Source of the DNA: Himantopus leucocephalus
Lineage: Eukaryota > Chordata > Aves > Charadriiformes > Recurvirostridae
Assembly: GCA_003993805.1 (NCBI GenBank)
Contig: RSEF01000026.1
Location: 3,731,712 to 3,795,711 of the forward strand
Direction of reading: 5' to 3'
Length of the DNA: 64,000 nt
Shown: positions 34,901 to 45,622 of the stretch, piece after piece
Numbering within the stretch: position 1 is the first letter of the stretch
How the letters are laid out: each line of letters opens with the position of its first letter
Made by a program: the position numbers and the translations under genes
Notes under the pieces: model-generated
What the model was told of the DNA's origin: nothing
Databases searched by the model: none
What the model saw: only the letters and a program-made list of their open reading frames with translations

Positions 34901-37900
34901 CCGTGGCCCACATCCAGGTCATTCTCCAGTGGTATCAATGACAGCCAACGGAATTAGCTGAACTGACCTCTCTCGCCGACGAGGATGAGGAGCATGCAGT
35001 CGCGGTCCACCTCGGATTTAGCGAGTTTAATCTGGCAGGGGGAGGGAACGCGGTGGGCGCTCTCTTCACAGATTGCACTCCATAAGTCCGATCCCTTCAC
35101 CTCTAAAAAATGTTTCTGCAAAAGTTTCAAACAAACAGCCATTGAACCAACTGAACCGACTAATTCTCCATCCGGGCTATGCTGGCGATACTGCTTGCAG
35201 TGTTGTGCATTCTCCCTTTGTGCTTTGGTGGCTCATGTGTGCTGTGCAAAGCTGAGCAGAAGCAGGAACAAGAGGCAAACGGCGCTGGACGGGGTGTCAG
35301 CCCTTCGCCTCCCGCTGCACCGCTGCTTTGGGCCCAATACCAACACCTCGACAAGGGAGATGCTTCTTTCTTGTGTCTTAACTTAATGAGATTAAATTAA
35401 ATGAAGATCTCTTTAGCAACACTTGCAAGTGGCGTTTAAACAAAGCTAAATTTAGGATGTGAATTGCACGGCAAGTCTCTCCAATTTTTGGACTGAAACA
35501 GGCGCCTGAAGAGCCCTATTGTTTCAGAGTCCCAGGCAGGGGCTGGGAAAGGAGGGAAATAACAAAGAAGCATTGAGCCTTCCTGTTTAGGAAATGTCTT
35601 CAATGTTTTTGCTAGGTTGCTGATCAAAGGCTAGGCAAAAAAATACAAATTTCTCACATTTTAGAGCTGAACCGACTCTTGGGTGGAAGAGGAAAAGGAG
35701 TGAGGACCTGCAGCCTTTCCCTTCTGCGGGCCAATTTCTGTATCAGACAGGACAGGCTTTCTCCTCAGGTCTATTTTCAGCCACAGTCAGGCTTGGAGAC
35801 AGAGCCCACAGTTGCTAAAAGACATTATCGGCTATTCCCTAACATCCTCCCAGCTGGGGACATCGTGGCTGTGCCCACCCCCTGGAGACAGAGACGGGCT
35901 CCAGCCGAATCCCGGGTCCTGCCCCTACCCTCTGCTCGCTCCCCGGAGGTACCCAGCAACGTGGGGCTGCGAAAGAGGAGAAAACCCTCCTGTCTTGCAG
36001 GGCTGTGCAGAGCCAGGCAGCTCAGTGCCTTCCTCTCTTTGCCGTGGAATTGCCTCAGTATTGCGCTCCCGTCGCCACATCCTCTTAGCATACAAAAATG
36101 CAGAAACTTATCCATGGGAGAATAACAAACAAATCGTTTTCAGCTGTTTCTATAGAGCTTGGCTTGGGGTGAGAAAGGCCAAGATGGAACAAGAGACCCA
36201 AGTGTGTATTTTCCTTTCTCTGCTGTGGAAAGAACTCATCGGAGTGTCAGAATTTCCCTTTGCAATTAGCAGCGCTGGGTGCCAGCGTATTGCTCATTTG
36301 CTTTGGGAAAGGCCAGCAGGAAAGCGAGACACGGCACGGTCCCTCCTATCTGCTCTCCTCGCAGACGCTCTTATCTGGTTCCCAGGTCCAGCGGCTGCTG
36401 CGCCTGAGCTGGTTTTTCCCTCTGGGTGATTAGTTGAGGTGGAGGCAGGGGAGAGGTCTGCTGCGGGGCGAGAGCTCCCAGAAAAACACGGCTGGAAGCG
36501 GGGCCGTTTGGCTCGGTTCACATGGAGGGAGGGTTAAGAGTCTGTGCAATTAGACACGGCTCTGTAGGATATTCTCTGTGTCATATACGCACCCACTGAT
36601 GTGTGTGCAGGTACGCAGTGCATGCATAACGTGCATAAACCCCGTGCCCAGGAGGGACCGTTGCCCACTAGATGGCATCTGGGATCAGAATCACGCTCTC
36701 CCAGAGGAGTTTCCATGTGAATTCTCGCCAAAGTGCAGTCCCTGTAAGCAGGAGCGAGTCTAAACGCCATTGACTTGCCAATTTGCAGAGAGAAGGCCAA
36801 GTAAGAATTCACTCCTCTAAAGCGGTGGCAGTAGGGCTGACCAGCGCAAGTAAAATTAATCACGGTCATTTTATAGCCAGGGCATTGCCAAACCCGCTGT
36901 CCCATGAGATCCAACAGCTCTGGCCTCTGCTGCAGGTTGTACCTCCTGCGTGAAAGGTTTCTTTCCTCCCACCCACAATAGTGTCTCAGTCAGACCCTCT
37001 CGGCTTTTAACAAATGCTTCATTTGTGGTGCACATGGCCAAGGGCAGTTACGGAGAGCCTGGGATTCCCTTAGGAGTCGGTGCAGATGGGGATGCTGATC
37101 AGCCCGTGTTCCTTCAGATGCCCTGATTTCTTTCCTAGGGCAGTTGGCAAGACTAAAGAAGGCGCTCGCCTTCCCAACAGGGAAGAGGAAGAAGAAGAAC
37201 AAAGGCAATTTCCTGTTAAACATGGTGGGAGATCCTTTAGAAGCTAAACTGACCCCAGAGCTTAATCATGAAAAAGCAGGTTTTATGCAGCCAGGAGGTT
37301 GCATTTCCCCTTGGACTGCGGTGATCATCCCTTTGGGATCCTCCTGGGACTGCCGTGATCATCCCTTTGGGATCCTCCTGGGACTGCTGTGATCAGCCCC
37401 ACCTCCATCAGTTTGGCACAGCTCAGATGCTCTGCCCCACGGATCCCACCCCAAACCGACCCCCTCGGTACGGTGGGTGACCCCGTCACCACAAGCCTGA
37501 CAGCGCTGCAGGCACCTGCCCTCGGCTGTTTGCTTGCAGCTCCCCCTCTCCTGCATGTCCCCCACCTCAGAGACACGCGGCCGCCCCGGGCTGCAACTCA
37601 CGCAAGTGTTGGACTCGTTGAGCTGCAAGCAGATGGCTCCAGTGTCGCTCACTTCTTTGACATTGTGGCACGTGATGGGCTGGAAGGGAAAGAACACAGT
37701 AGTGGTATCACTGAACCGTCGGGGGGTTGTGAGAGGAGTCCAAGCTCCTCGTGGTCCCACAGCCCGCGGTGCCCAGCCGCATCCTCACCTTGGGGCTGTC
37801 CCGGCCCGTGTGCGGTGGCGTGGTGGCAGCCGAGACGCGAGGATGCTCGGAGGTGGCAGGAGAGCTTGCCGGAGCCGACGTGGACCCTGGGGTTTCTGCC

Positions 37901-40900
37901 GTCGTGCTGGGTCGCGTCGCTGGGCTCTCGGTTGCGGGGACCCCTCGGCTGGAGTGGTCTGGCTCCGAGGGGGTGCCCAGCGGCTGCGTGGGGGCTCGGC
38001 TGGGCTGGGGGCTCGGCGGCTCGGTGCTGAGCCCCGGGGAGGTGGGGTTGGCTGCCAGGGACTCGGCCGCAGCTTCGGTTGGGAAGAAACGCAATGAAAA
38101 GGATACATGAGAAAGCTTAAGTCCTCTAAAATCAATGCGTGGCATTGCGCTGACTGAAGTACAATATTGATTTGTCATAGCCAGCGGTACCAGAACGTGT
38201 TATTGGCTGTATAAGAAACGCACATTAGACTTGCTTCGGTTACCTAATTGTTACATGCGCTTCATAATCTGTTTACAATGGGCTAATTTCCTGGGCATAC
38301 GTGGCACCACAGCAAGGATGCCATTGCCCGACCTCCCCTGCATCGCCCTCGTCTGCCCCTCCACCCAGAGCCGTCGGAAAGCTGTACTGATCTCAAACAG
38401 CAGAAAAGAAAGGCCCAAGGCTCTGTGCCAGGTTCCCTGCTTCACAGTCCTTCAGAGCTTACCCTAACGGCTGGCAGACCTCTTACGGGTGCCACTTGCA
38501 GAGGTATGCTGAGGCAAAAGATAAATGAGCATTTTGTCCCATCATCTCTTGGGTGTTTTGAAAAGGATGGGTCTAAGCCGCCCGTCCTGAAGCCAGCAGT
38601 GTTAGGCTGCCCCAGGTGGGATTTTCTGGGCAGGATTAAAGCTTTTGGCCATACTCGGGCTCTTTTTTGGGACTGCGGTTTCTAAGTGCCTGCGCACTTA
38701 ATAAATCTGATTATTAATGCAAATACTACTGGGAATCACCGGGGGAGCGAGGGGAGCGATTACCGAATGTCTCTGGCGTTGGCTTGGCACTGCTGGTGGC
38801 TCCGGTGGCTGCTGCGCTCCCGGTGCCTTTCGTTGCCGCGGCGGTGGCCGTGGGTGCGGGGGTGTCAGTGGGTGCGGGGGTGTCCGTCGGGCTCCCGGAC
38901 GCGTTGCCTGGGGGCAAAGGAAGGTGTTAGGGGTGACTGTCCCCCCAGCCCAGCCCCCAGCCCTTGCCTGCCCCGAGGGTCCCTGTGGGCAGGGCAGGGC
39001 AGGGCAGGGAGGGGTTTAGCTGCTTTCACAAATTTACTTTCTTCTTGCCCCAAAATGGCAGGCTGCCTTAGAGCTCATGTGGGAGAAGCTCAGAGACTAA
39101 ACATTTCGGCGGGGCGAGTACCAAACTTTGGCGCAGCCCTCGCAGAGGCGCCGGGGCTCCTGGAGGAGGACAGGCTCCTTTCTGCCCTCATCCTGCCCCG
39201 TCCTGGGGCTTACCGAGGGATGCACAAAGCTCTGCACAAAGCTGGATTTCATAGTAGTTTGGGTTTCTAATCCTTGGAGGAAAGACTCAGGCCTTGGAAG
39301 AGATCACTTTGTGCGCCTCAGGAAAAATAAGTTGGATTTGCAGTTGCAGGCACAATCTCAAAGTAAATAGAAACATTCCCATTGGCCTGGGATCAGCTCT
39401 GACTCATGAGCGAAAACATCTTTGGAGGTGAAACAGAATGTTTGGCGAATGGTTTGCTGTTCTAACTTAAAGTTTATATATCGCTTCCTGATATGTTACA
39501 GGATGACACTTCCAGCTTTTCCTTCTGAAATGAACTATATGAGTCAGTGAAAATGCATTTCTTCCCATTTCTTTTCTAGTCTTAAGAGCTATTTCCACTT
39601 TTAACAAACAGCTTCAGTCTCTACTCCAGGGCTGGTGCTGTTTAAGATTCTTATCCAGACACTAAAGACAAAATCATACAAAATACGTTGTTTCATTTGT
39701 ATTTCTGCCCGGGGGAGCCCGGGCTCCAAGAAGAGTTACTTCATCCTCCCAAACAACCCTTTGAGATGGAGCAACACTGACAGGTCCTGATCAGCCGCCC
39801 GGCACTGGCGTCAGGGCAGCATCCCATCCCATCCCACCCCATCCCATCCCACCCCATCCTGTCCTGTCCCATCCCATCCCATCTATCCTGTCCTATCCAT
39901 CCTGTCCCATCCCGTCCCATCCCATCCCATCCCATCCCATCCCATNTCATCCCATCCTTTCCCATCCCATCTATCCCATCCCATCCCACCCTGTCCCATC
40001 CCATCCATCCTGTCCATCCCATCCACCCCATCCCGGCCGGGCTGCAGCTGCTCTGGGCGCGGGAGCACCGGGGGAGGCGGGGGCCCTGCCGAGGGCTCGG
40101 TGCAGGTGTCTGGAGCTGGGATTTAGGTTCTGGCACTGCTTTTATTTAAGGGAGAAGTTTCTTCTCTCCAAGACAATTCAGTTCCAACTGGTTAAATCAC
40201 CAAGTTTTTCTGATCAATTTTAACAAATCAAAAGCAGGAGGCATGAGTGCATGCCCAGAATAATGACTAGCACAAAGTTAAATCTGCGCTTTGCATACAG
40301 CTTTGTTTTTTGCACGGACATTAGCAGGAAACTTTACATCACCAGAACAATGCAGTGCCTGGACTTGACCTCCCCAAGTGCCACAGCCACCCAAGCACCT
40401 TTGAACTATTCCAGATGTTTGTAAAGCACCAGAGGTATTTCTAATCAAAGCCTTTTCACCACTGAATATCTTAAATTGAAGCCTGGGTTATTGCTCAGTG
40501 TAATTTGCAAGAAGACTTGTCACATAGTATTTCTTTTTCTTCCCTTTATTGTAGTGTAGGCAGGCACTTTTATAGGAAACATGGCTACTTTTTTTGAAAC
40601 CTTAGGACTTGTGAGATAAATAATGATCCAGATGTGAGCTGGATAATCCACACAGTGCTCAGCTAAAGTGAGTCATTTATTGCACCATACATTTTTACTA
40701 GCTTTGCTAAACTTTGTCAATTTGTTAGTATTAAGGGTTTGAGAGTTTAAGCCAAGCCATTTATTAACCTTGGAGAAATCTTCACCTGGTAGTGCTAGCA
40801 CATGCAGGAGGAAAAGCATGCAGATATGTGAAAGAAAACTGTACTTCACAGTACCTATTGTATTCACCTAGCTAGCTTTTAAAAAGAAAACACCTCTGAT

Positions 40901-43900
40901 TTTTAAAGATATTTCCAAAATGGGGCTTAGGAAGACTCTCAGTTCAAATCAAACTAAAAAAAGCAACAATATAAATGTTGAAGTAGTTGATTTGGTCCAA
41001 CACTCATCCCCAAGCACTAAAGCAGGACCATAGAAGGCAAAACTCTGCAGCAGCAAAGACTCAGGAAACAGGAGAAAACTTTCCGTAATTTGTGCCCGAC
41101 TGCACCCTCAGCAAATTCAAGACGGGGGTTTCTCCCCTGCACCTCCAGCCCTGCGGGGTGGAAGGTGGAACCCTCAGGGGATTCCCGAGACAGTAAGCGC
41201 ACCTCCTGTGCTGATACACACATCTCGTGGTAAAGCTTTTGCTAACTGGGTGTCTCCTTCAGTGCTCTGACACACAAACCCTGTGCCGGGATAGTTTCGC
41301 CAGCCCTTCTGTGTGTTTAACAAAGTCTTTTTCCAAGTTCCGCTGGCGCTCTAGGAGCTGCGAGGCCGAGCTACGGCGAAGCGCTGCAGGTGAGCGAGAA
41401 CGCGGGTCCCAGCGGCTGCTGAAGAGGAGGGCGAGGGACCGCAGGACATGCGGCTGAGAAGCTGCAGCCAGCCCAGGCTGCGCCGGGCTCCAGCCTGCGT
41501 TGCTCACGCCTTCCCAGTTCCACTGCTCTCAGCCATGTGGCAGGAATTCAAGCGGGTGGAGCCCTCTTCCCTCTGGAAATATCTGATAAAAATCCCTTCC
41601 CTCCCCCTTTTCCTCCTCCCGGACAGGATATGGGTGTGGGGCCGCAGTCACGCAGAGCGCCCGGGGCAGGGGGCTGCCGGGAGCCCCCCGAGCCGAACCC
41701 CGGCTGCCGGACCAAGGGTTGCCTGGGGCTCGGGGCCCCTCCTGCTCGGGAGCCCGGCACCTTCCCTGGGACTGAGGTTGCTCCTGGCTTGCGCAGTTAG
41801 GATGTGCAGCCCTCTAAAGGATGTGAAAACCAAGGGGCTGTGAGTTTTAAAAGCTCCTTTTTCCTCCCCTGATTTTTAGAGCTTTTCTAGACCTTGAAAA
41901 GGAGTGAAGGAAAGAAAGAATGCTTTAAAATGACAAGAAAAGAGATTTTTTTTTAAAGTCAAGTTTCACAGAGATGAATAAAAAAAGATATAAAAAAGAA
42001 AGATAAAAGACTAAAAAAAAAAAAGGAAGTGTTTGTATTAGGTACAATAGAATAGATACTAAATAGAATATATACTAGGTACAAATAGAATATATACTCT
42101 CTTTTCTATGTAAGTTTTGAGACAAGCCCAGGACAGCTCTCCACGTGGTTTATCAATATCCAATTTTGCCACCATGAGCCGCTTGCAGCATCGCGCTGCT
42201 GCGGAGGCAGAGGGTTCTCGAGCAGCTCCGGAGCACCATCCTGCTCTGCGGACCAGGGACAGGCGTAAACCTCTCCCATGGTCATCGCAACTCCGCGGGT
42301 CCCCAGAGGATCGGGCAAAGCCCCGAATGGAGCGTTTCCTACGCCCTTCGCTCCCCGCGAGGCTGGACGGGGCTGTGCGGTGCTCTGGGGTCGGACTGCA
42401 GGAGCAGCTATTGGGTACCCAGCCCCCGTCCTCCNTACTATTGGGTACCCGGCCCCCGTCCTCCCCGCGCCGCGGCCACTCGTGGCAGTTGTAGAAGACC
42501 GGCACCCGGCCCGGCGTGGCACGGGGGGTTTTCCCCCTGTAAAACGCCTCGTTTTGGCTGAAGCTGTCCTGGGGGGCGGGGAGGAGCGCTGCCAGGAGCC
42601 AACCTGAGCATAAACCCCCAAAACTGGGATTTCCATCGGGAGTTGCACAACTCAAACCTTCACTTAATCCACTCAGACTCCCCAAAGGGGCGAAGAGCGT
42701 GCAGAGTCCCGAGGGTGAGCTCCCCAGTTTTTCTCTGCTCTGCACAGCAGCTACATTGAACAGCAATAAACCTCCATCACTTTCAGCAGGTGCTAATAAA
42801 GCCCCGTAACACCCCGCAGAAATGCGGAGCATTGGCTGTGCCGGCAGAAGGAATGACATTCTGCAGCATTAAACCCCCCGTCGCCCGGTTGCTTCGTCTT
42901 TACAAAGGCAAAGTGTTTTATCACTTTTGTATCACTTTTGCTTTGTACTACAAGGAACTCAGGTTTCGCATTGCAGGTAAACACTTTTGTCTCGCACCCT
43001 CGCGCGCTGCTCGCTCCAGCCCAACCAGACAGACCTGAATTTGACTTGAGAAGCTTTTGGTTTTTTCCTTCCTGTAAAATTAACATAGACTGGAGGGTCA
43101 GGCACGACGGCTCGGGTGAGCAATACACCTTGGCAGCAAAGGGAACATGAAAGGAGCGCTGTGCAACAGAAGAACAAAATACAGCAAATTCTTTCAATAG
43201 ATCTAGTCACTCACATTCATGTGAGTAAGGAAAAATTACATTTGAGGAGACACCCGCAGGTTCTTTGGCTCCGGTCCCAGCACACTGTGCAGCACACAGA
43301 GTGATGCTTCACTTTTTTTAGTCCCTTTTTATTACTTTATGGCGTTGGGTTTGGGACAAAAATGATAATATTTCCCTAAAATATAACCCTTTAAAAAGTA
43401 CAACCTAGAGAAAATCTCTGTATTATTATTCAGTTTTTCATATGATGAATATTTGAAGAGCTTGAATAGCAGGTTTTAATATTTATTGTGATTCATTTGA
43501 TTTTCAGAAAATGTTTAGTTCCTACCACAAAACAAAAGTAAGGCTAATTTACAGCAGTGCAGACTGAGAAACAGCTTGAACTGTGGCTGCACTCTCCTGC
43601 TTTGCATGCTGCGCCTGCATCCCCTTGTGTTATCTGTAATATTGTAGAGAGCCCTTAGATCTCAATTCCCCTCCTTTTCAAACCAGCAGCATTTTCAGTT
43701 TGCAGCGCATCGCTGTGAGTGTTGGTCGGGACGCCCGATCCAGTGCTGGTCTGTAAAAACATCCCTGCAATGTGAAATTGCAGTCTCCACTAAACCCTCC
43801 TTAAAATCCATCCCCCCGGACTGCTGTTTCAGGAGTTATACAGAGGCTGCCCCACGCACTCGTCTGGCGTTGCTCTATTGCTCAGCCCTGGTATTCGCTG

Positions 43901-43993
43901 CAGTCAGTACTCACCAGACAACTCCACCACGCAGAACGCAATCCAGAAAAGCTGCCTCCACTTCATTATTTTTAAACTTCCCAAGAACAGCAT
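31769..43993 (-). CDS. CD34: CD34 sialomucin, complete eight-exon gene
   Basis: CD34 is a type I membrane sialomucin of haematopoietic progenitors and endothelium that modulates adhesion. Coding exons, in transcript order: 43915-43993, 38764-38907, 37789-38072, 37602-37679, 34968-35115, 34608-34648, 33713-33877, 31769-31960. All junctions are GT-AG and the phases (1,1,0,0,1,0,0) join without a stop. The product is 367 aa from the inner ATG (43964-43966) or 376 aa from the in-frame upstream ATG (43991-43993); human CD34 is 385 aa. Numbered from the inner ATG: signal peptide about 1-18, mucin stalk 19-160, cysteine domain with Cys164, 177, 186, 202, 213 and 226, transmembrane helix about 270-292, and a cytoplasmic tail of about 75 aa ending [31 protein letters not shown] and EDPYYTEN match mammalian CD34, which excludes podocalyxin and endoglycan. 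Only the start codon is uncertain. Confidence 0.96.
33713..33877 (-). CDS. CD34: CD34 exon 7: transmembrane helix and juxtamembrane tail
   Basis: This 165 bp exon is phase 0 at both ends, with acceptor TTTTTTTTCCAG and donor GTTAGT. It encodes 55 residues: a short stem, the hydrophobic helix starting TLIALVTSG, and the basic juxtamembrane motif [12 protein letters not shown]. This is the most conserved part of CD34 and the anchor for the gene assignment. The juxtamembrane segment is the known CRKL-binding and PKC-target region in mammals. Confidence 0.97.
34608..34648 (-). CDS. CD34: CD34 exon 6: membrane-proximal stem microexon
   Basis: This 41 bp exon lies between an acceptor ending CTCGCAG and a GTAAAT donor. 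It starts in phase 1 and ends in phase 0, which is the only combination that joins exons 5 and 7 in frame. It encodes the stem [14 protein letters not shown], equivalent to the human stretch just before LGILDFTEQD. It is too short to recognise on its own; its support is the phase fit and position. Confidence 0.88.
34968..35115 (-). CDS. CD34: CD34 exon 5: rest of the cysteine domain
   Basis: This 148 bp exon starts in phase 0 after ACTTTTGCAG and ends in phase 1 at GTCAGT. It encodes 49 residues with three more cysteines, completing the six-cysteine pattern of CD34. The segment [20 protein letters not shown] matches human [20 protein letters not shown] in spacing and hydrophobic pattern. Confidence 0.95.
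36665..36679 (+). promoter_or_regulatory. Weaker CTCF-type site inside CD34 intron 4
   Basis: CCACTAGATGGCATC shares 13 consecutive bases with the site at 59,586 but departs from the CTCF core at the penultimate position. It has the same orientation as the upstream site. Confidence 0.35.
37314..37395 (+). repeat. 34 bp tandem repeat in CD34 intron 4
   Basis: The unit beginning GACTGCSGTGATCATCCC recurs at exactly 34 bp, with two full copies and a partial third. It lies about 210 bp from the exon 4 donor. Confidence 0.9.
37602..37679 (-). CDS. CD34: CD34 exon 4: start of the cysteine domain
   Basis: This 78 bp exon is phase 0 at both ends, with acceptor TTCTTTCCCTTCCAG and donor GTGAGT. It encodes 26 residues with three cysteines and the core VKEV...[10 protein letters not shown], which aligns with the human REVKLTQGICLEQNKTS region. 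It contains the second N-glycosylation sequon of the ectodomain (NES, Asn181). Only 109 bp of intron separate it from exon 3. Confidence 0.95.
37789..38072 (-). CDS. CD34: CD34 exon 3: second mucin exon
   Basis: This 284 bp exon begins in phase 1 after a TTTCTTCCCAACCGAAG acceptor and ends in phase 0 at SPK followed by GTGAGG. It encodes 94 complete residues plus the split alanine, dominated by Ser, Thr, Pro and Ala, with no cysteine and no N-glycosylation sequon. It is the main part of the sialomucin stalk. Sequence identity to mammals is low here, as expected for a mucin stalk; the assignment rests on composition, phase and position between recognised exons. Confidence 0.92.
38764..38907 (-). 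CDS. CD34: CD34 exon 2: first mucin exon
   Basis: This 144 bp exon is phase 1 at both ends. Its acceptor has a good pyrimidine tract ending CCCCCAG and its donor is GTAATC. It encodes a Thr/Pro/Ala stalk that begins with an N-glycosylation sequon (NAS, Asn19) formed just after the exon 1 junction, and contains an imperfect repeat of TDTPAP. The stalk should be densely O-glycosylated. Because both boundaries are in the same phase, skipping it would keep the frame. Confidence 0.92.
39820..40036 (+). repeat. CCCAT pentanucleotide microsatellite in CD34 intron 1
   Basis: About 215 bp of imperfect CCCAT units with CCTGT, CTAT and CCACC variants. A single N at 39946 interrupts it, so its true length is uncertain. 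It is the longest simple repeat in the gene. Confidence 0.95.
42036..42096 (+). repeat. AT-rich short tandem repeat in CD34 intron 1
   Basis: Variants of AATAGAATATATACT separated by AGGTACAA repeat about three times. Confidence 0.75.
42408..42464 (+). repeat. Short overlap duplicated at an assembly joint in CD34 intron 1
   Basis: CTATTGGGTACCC and the following CCCCCGTCCTCC are present on both sides of N at 42435 with one difference. Confidence 0.85.
43915..43993 (-). CDS. CD34: CD34 exon 1 (coding part): signal peptide
   Basis: The exon encodes a signal peptide with a basic start (MKWRQ), a hydrophobic core ([11 protein letters not shown]) and a small-residue end (SG). It ends at a GTGAGT donor in phase 1, the phase needed by exon 2. 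Two in-frame ATGs exist: the outer at 43991-43993 (G at -3) adds nine residues (MLFLGSLKI), and the inner at 43964-43966 (A at -3) gives a cleaner signal peptide. The human protein also has two early methionines. The 5.0 kb intron to exon 2 is the longest in the gene. Confidence 0.88.
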
Positions 43994-44047
43994 TCCTGCT
44001 CGCAGCTCCCGCTAAAAGTGGATCTGGCTGTGACAGCTCTTGGGTTT

Positions 44048-44074
44048 TCAGTCCCGCAGCAGCTCTGAGCTCAT
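44048..44074 (-). promoter_or_regulatory. Short upstream ORF in the CD34 5' leader
   Basis: Between the TATA-like box and the CD34 start there is one other ATG on the minus strand. It opens an eight-codon reading frame ending in TGA, about 54 nt before the outer CD34 ATG. If transcription starts at the TATA box, this uORF would be in every transcript and could lower translation or favour reinitiation at one of the two CD34 starts. Confidence 0.4.
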
Positions 44075-44192
44075 GTAGCTTGGGTTTAGTTCAAGCCTTT
44101 GAGATGACTCGGTTGTGGGGTGGGTTTCTCTTCAGGGGTTGTGCTTATGGTCCAAGACTGCGAGGTGGAGTTTCTCCGATTTGATTTCACAG

Positions 44193-44201
44193 TTTTATAT
44201 A
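44193..44201 (-). promoter_or_regulatory. CD34: Candidate TATA box of CD34
   Basis: The minus strand reads TATATAAAA about 200 bp upstream of the first CD34 ATG. Transcription would begin about 30 bp downstream, near 44,165-44,172, giving a 5' UTR of about 175 nt. There is no CpG island at this start. The placement is inferred from sequence alone. Confidence 0.5.
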
Positions 44202-45548
44202 GTTCGTGGCAACCTCACTATCACTTAGGTAATTTTCTCCTCCCCACTTTCCTGCCAGGGCTTCAAAACAAACAAAAGAGCAACCCTCTCCCCAGCAAAG
44301 GAGCCCAAAGCCTCGCCGGGCTTAACTCTTTCCTGAGAGCTGCTTGCTTTCCCGTTAAAGTGAAGGCAGGGATGCAACGAGCTCCAGCTGGAAGGAAGGA
44401 TTACAGGGGAGCCTGCTGCTAAACTTCCCTCAAAGCCAAGTAAACACAATCTGATGGGAGTGGAGAAGCCCCAGGTCCAGCCACTGCCGGCGAGCCCCAT
44501 GCACAGTCCCAGGGCTGAGCTGTGGCCAGCGCCGTGGCAAGGGGGGAAACTCTGAAAACTGACTTCAGAAGCGGAAATTTTCTCAGCAAATTAAGCAAGG
44601 AACTCAAGGATGCGAAATCATCACTGACCTGAAGAGAAGTAACTCCATTAGCTTCGCTAAATTGACTTTGGTCAAACAGCGAGCGCGAATGAAATGGTTT
44701 AGAGAAGGTCTGGGGGAGACCAAAACCCACAGGCAAACACTTCTGCATAAAACCTGGAGCAGAAGAGGGACTCGAGACTAATAAATAACTTCCTGGAGCT
44801 CATTTCCATCCATAACGCATTACAGAGACATTGAAAACAGTATAGCGATACTGACTTCAGTTTTATTACCAGGCTGAACCCAACCAAGTGGAAATGGTTG
44901 GCCGCGGCTCTCCAGTTCTCCCGTGGTTGCACCGCAGGCGTGCGGGGGACCAGCTCTGGGACCGGCAGGACAAGGGATGCTCTGCAGTGGGCAGCAAACG
45001 GGGCTGAGTGAATACAGCCTAATGGGGCCTTGAGAGAGATGAGTACCACCAAAATTATTGATTTTTTGAAATTAATTTTAAAGAAAATATTTTTTTTTTA
45101 AATAAAATAGTTTGATGTTTCCATTTCTTGATTTTTTTTGTCTGGGGACACCGAAGACAACAGAAATGGCTTAGTAATCATTTTGTCCTTTGGGGATGAA
45201 AAAAAGAGGTTTGATCATTAGGGAAAAGAAATGCTAGTTAAGTCTGAATTTTTCCTTTTCTTTTATAGCTAAATGATGCAGTCGCTGAAGGAGTCATTGC
45301 TAACAGGAAATCAAAAATGAGGTGGCCAGGAAAATAGCTATGGAAGGAAGGACAACGAAGCACTTAATGTAGTATCTTTATGTGGATGCCCCCATTACAC
45401 TTCTACAGTCATATGGCTACAGTCAGCGAAAGGATTAAAAGGCAGAAAAAAAAGATAGGGTAGTATTACGTACAAAGAAATCCGTAAATAACATTTCCAG
45501 TATACACATTTGTTGGTATGACAAAATTCCAGTAGCTTTTGTTTTTAG

Positions 45549-45622
45549 CATAGGACAGGAGTTGGATGAGATGATGTTTAACGGTCCCTTCCAACTCAAA
45601 CCAGTCTGTGATTGTGCGACAG
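45549..45622 (+). mobile_element. CR1 3' tail fragment
   Basis: GAGTTGGATGAGATGATGTT followed by GGTCCCTTCCAACTCAAACC and TGTGATTG is the CR1 3' terminal consensus with several substitutions. About 75 bp remain, upstream of CD34. Confidence 0.85.

Larger units (their letters stand above)
38908..43914 (-). other. CD34 intron 1
   Basis: A 5.0 kb intron with the CCCAT microsatellite, an AT-rich tandem repeat, a poly-A-rich stretch near 42.0 kb, a GC-rich patch at 41.4-41.8 kb and one assembly joint. First introns often carry enhancers, but I cannot point to a specific one here. Confidence 0.85.

Noticed and set aside
39820..40036. Regular repeat array that might be taken for a CRISPR.
   Set aside because: It is a pentanucleotide microsatellite without unique spacers, in a vertebrate intron.
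42059..42859. Open frame of 266 codons on the minus strand in CD34 intron 1.
   Set aside because: It crosses an assembly joint with a duplicated overlap (N at 42435), has no recognisable domain and lies inside an intron.
31769..43993. Podocalyxin or endoglycan (the CD34 paralogues) as identity of the gene.
   Set aside because: The transmembrane and juxtamembrane sequence, the six-cysteine pattern and the EDPYYTEN tail match CD34 specifically.
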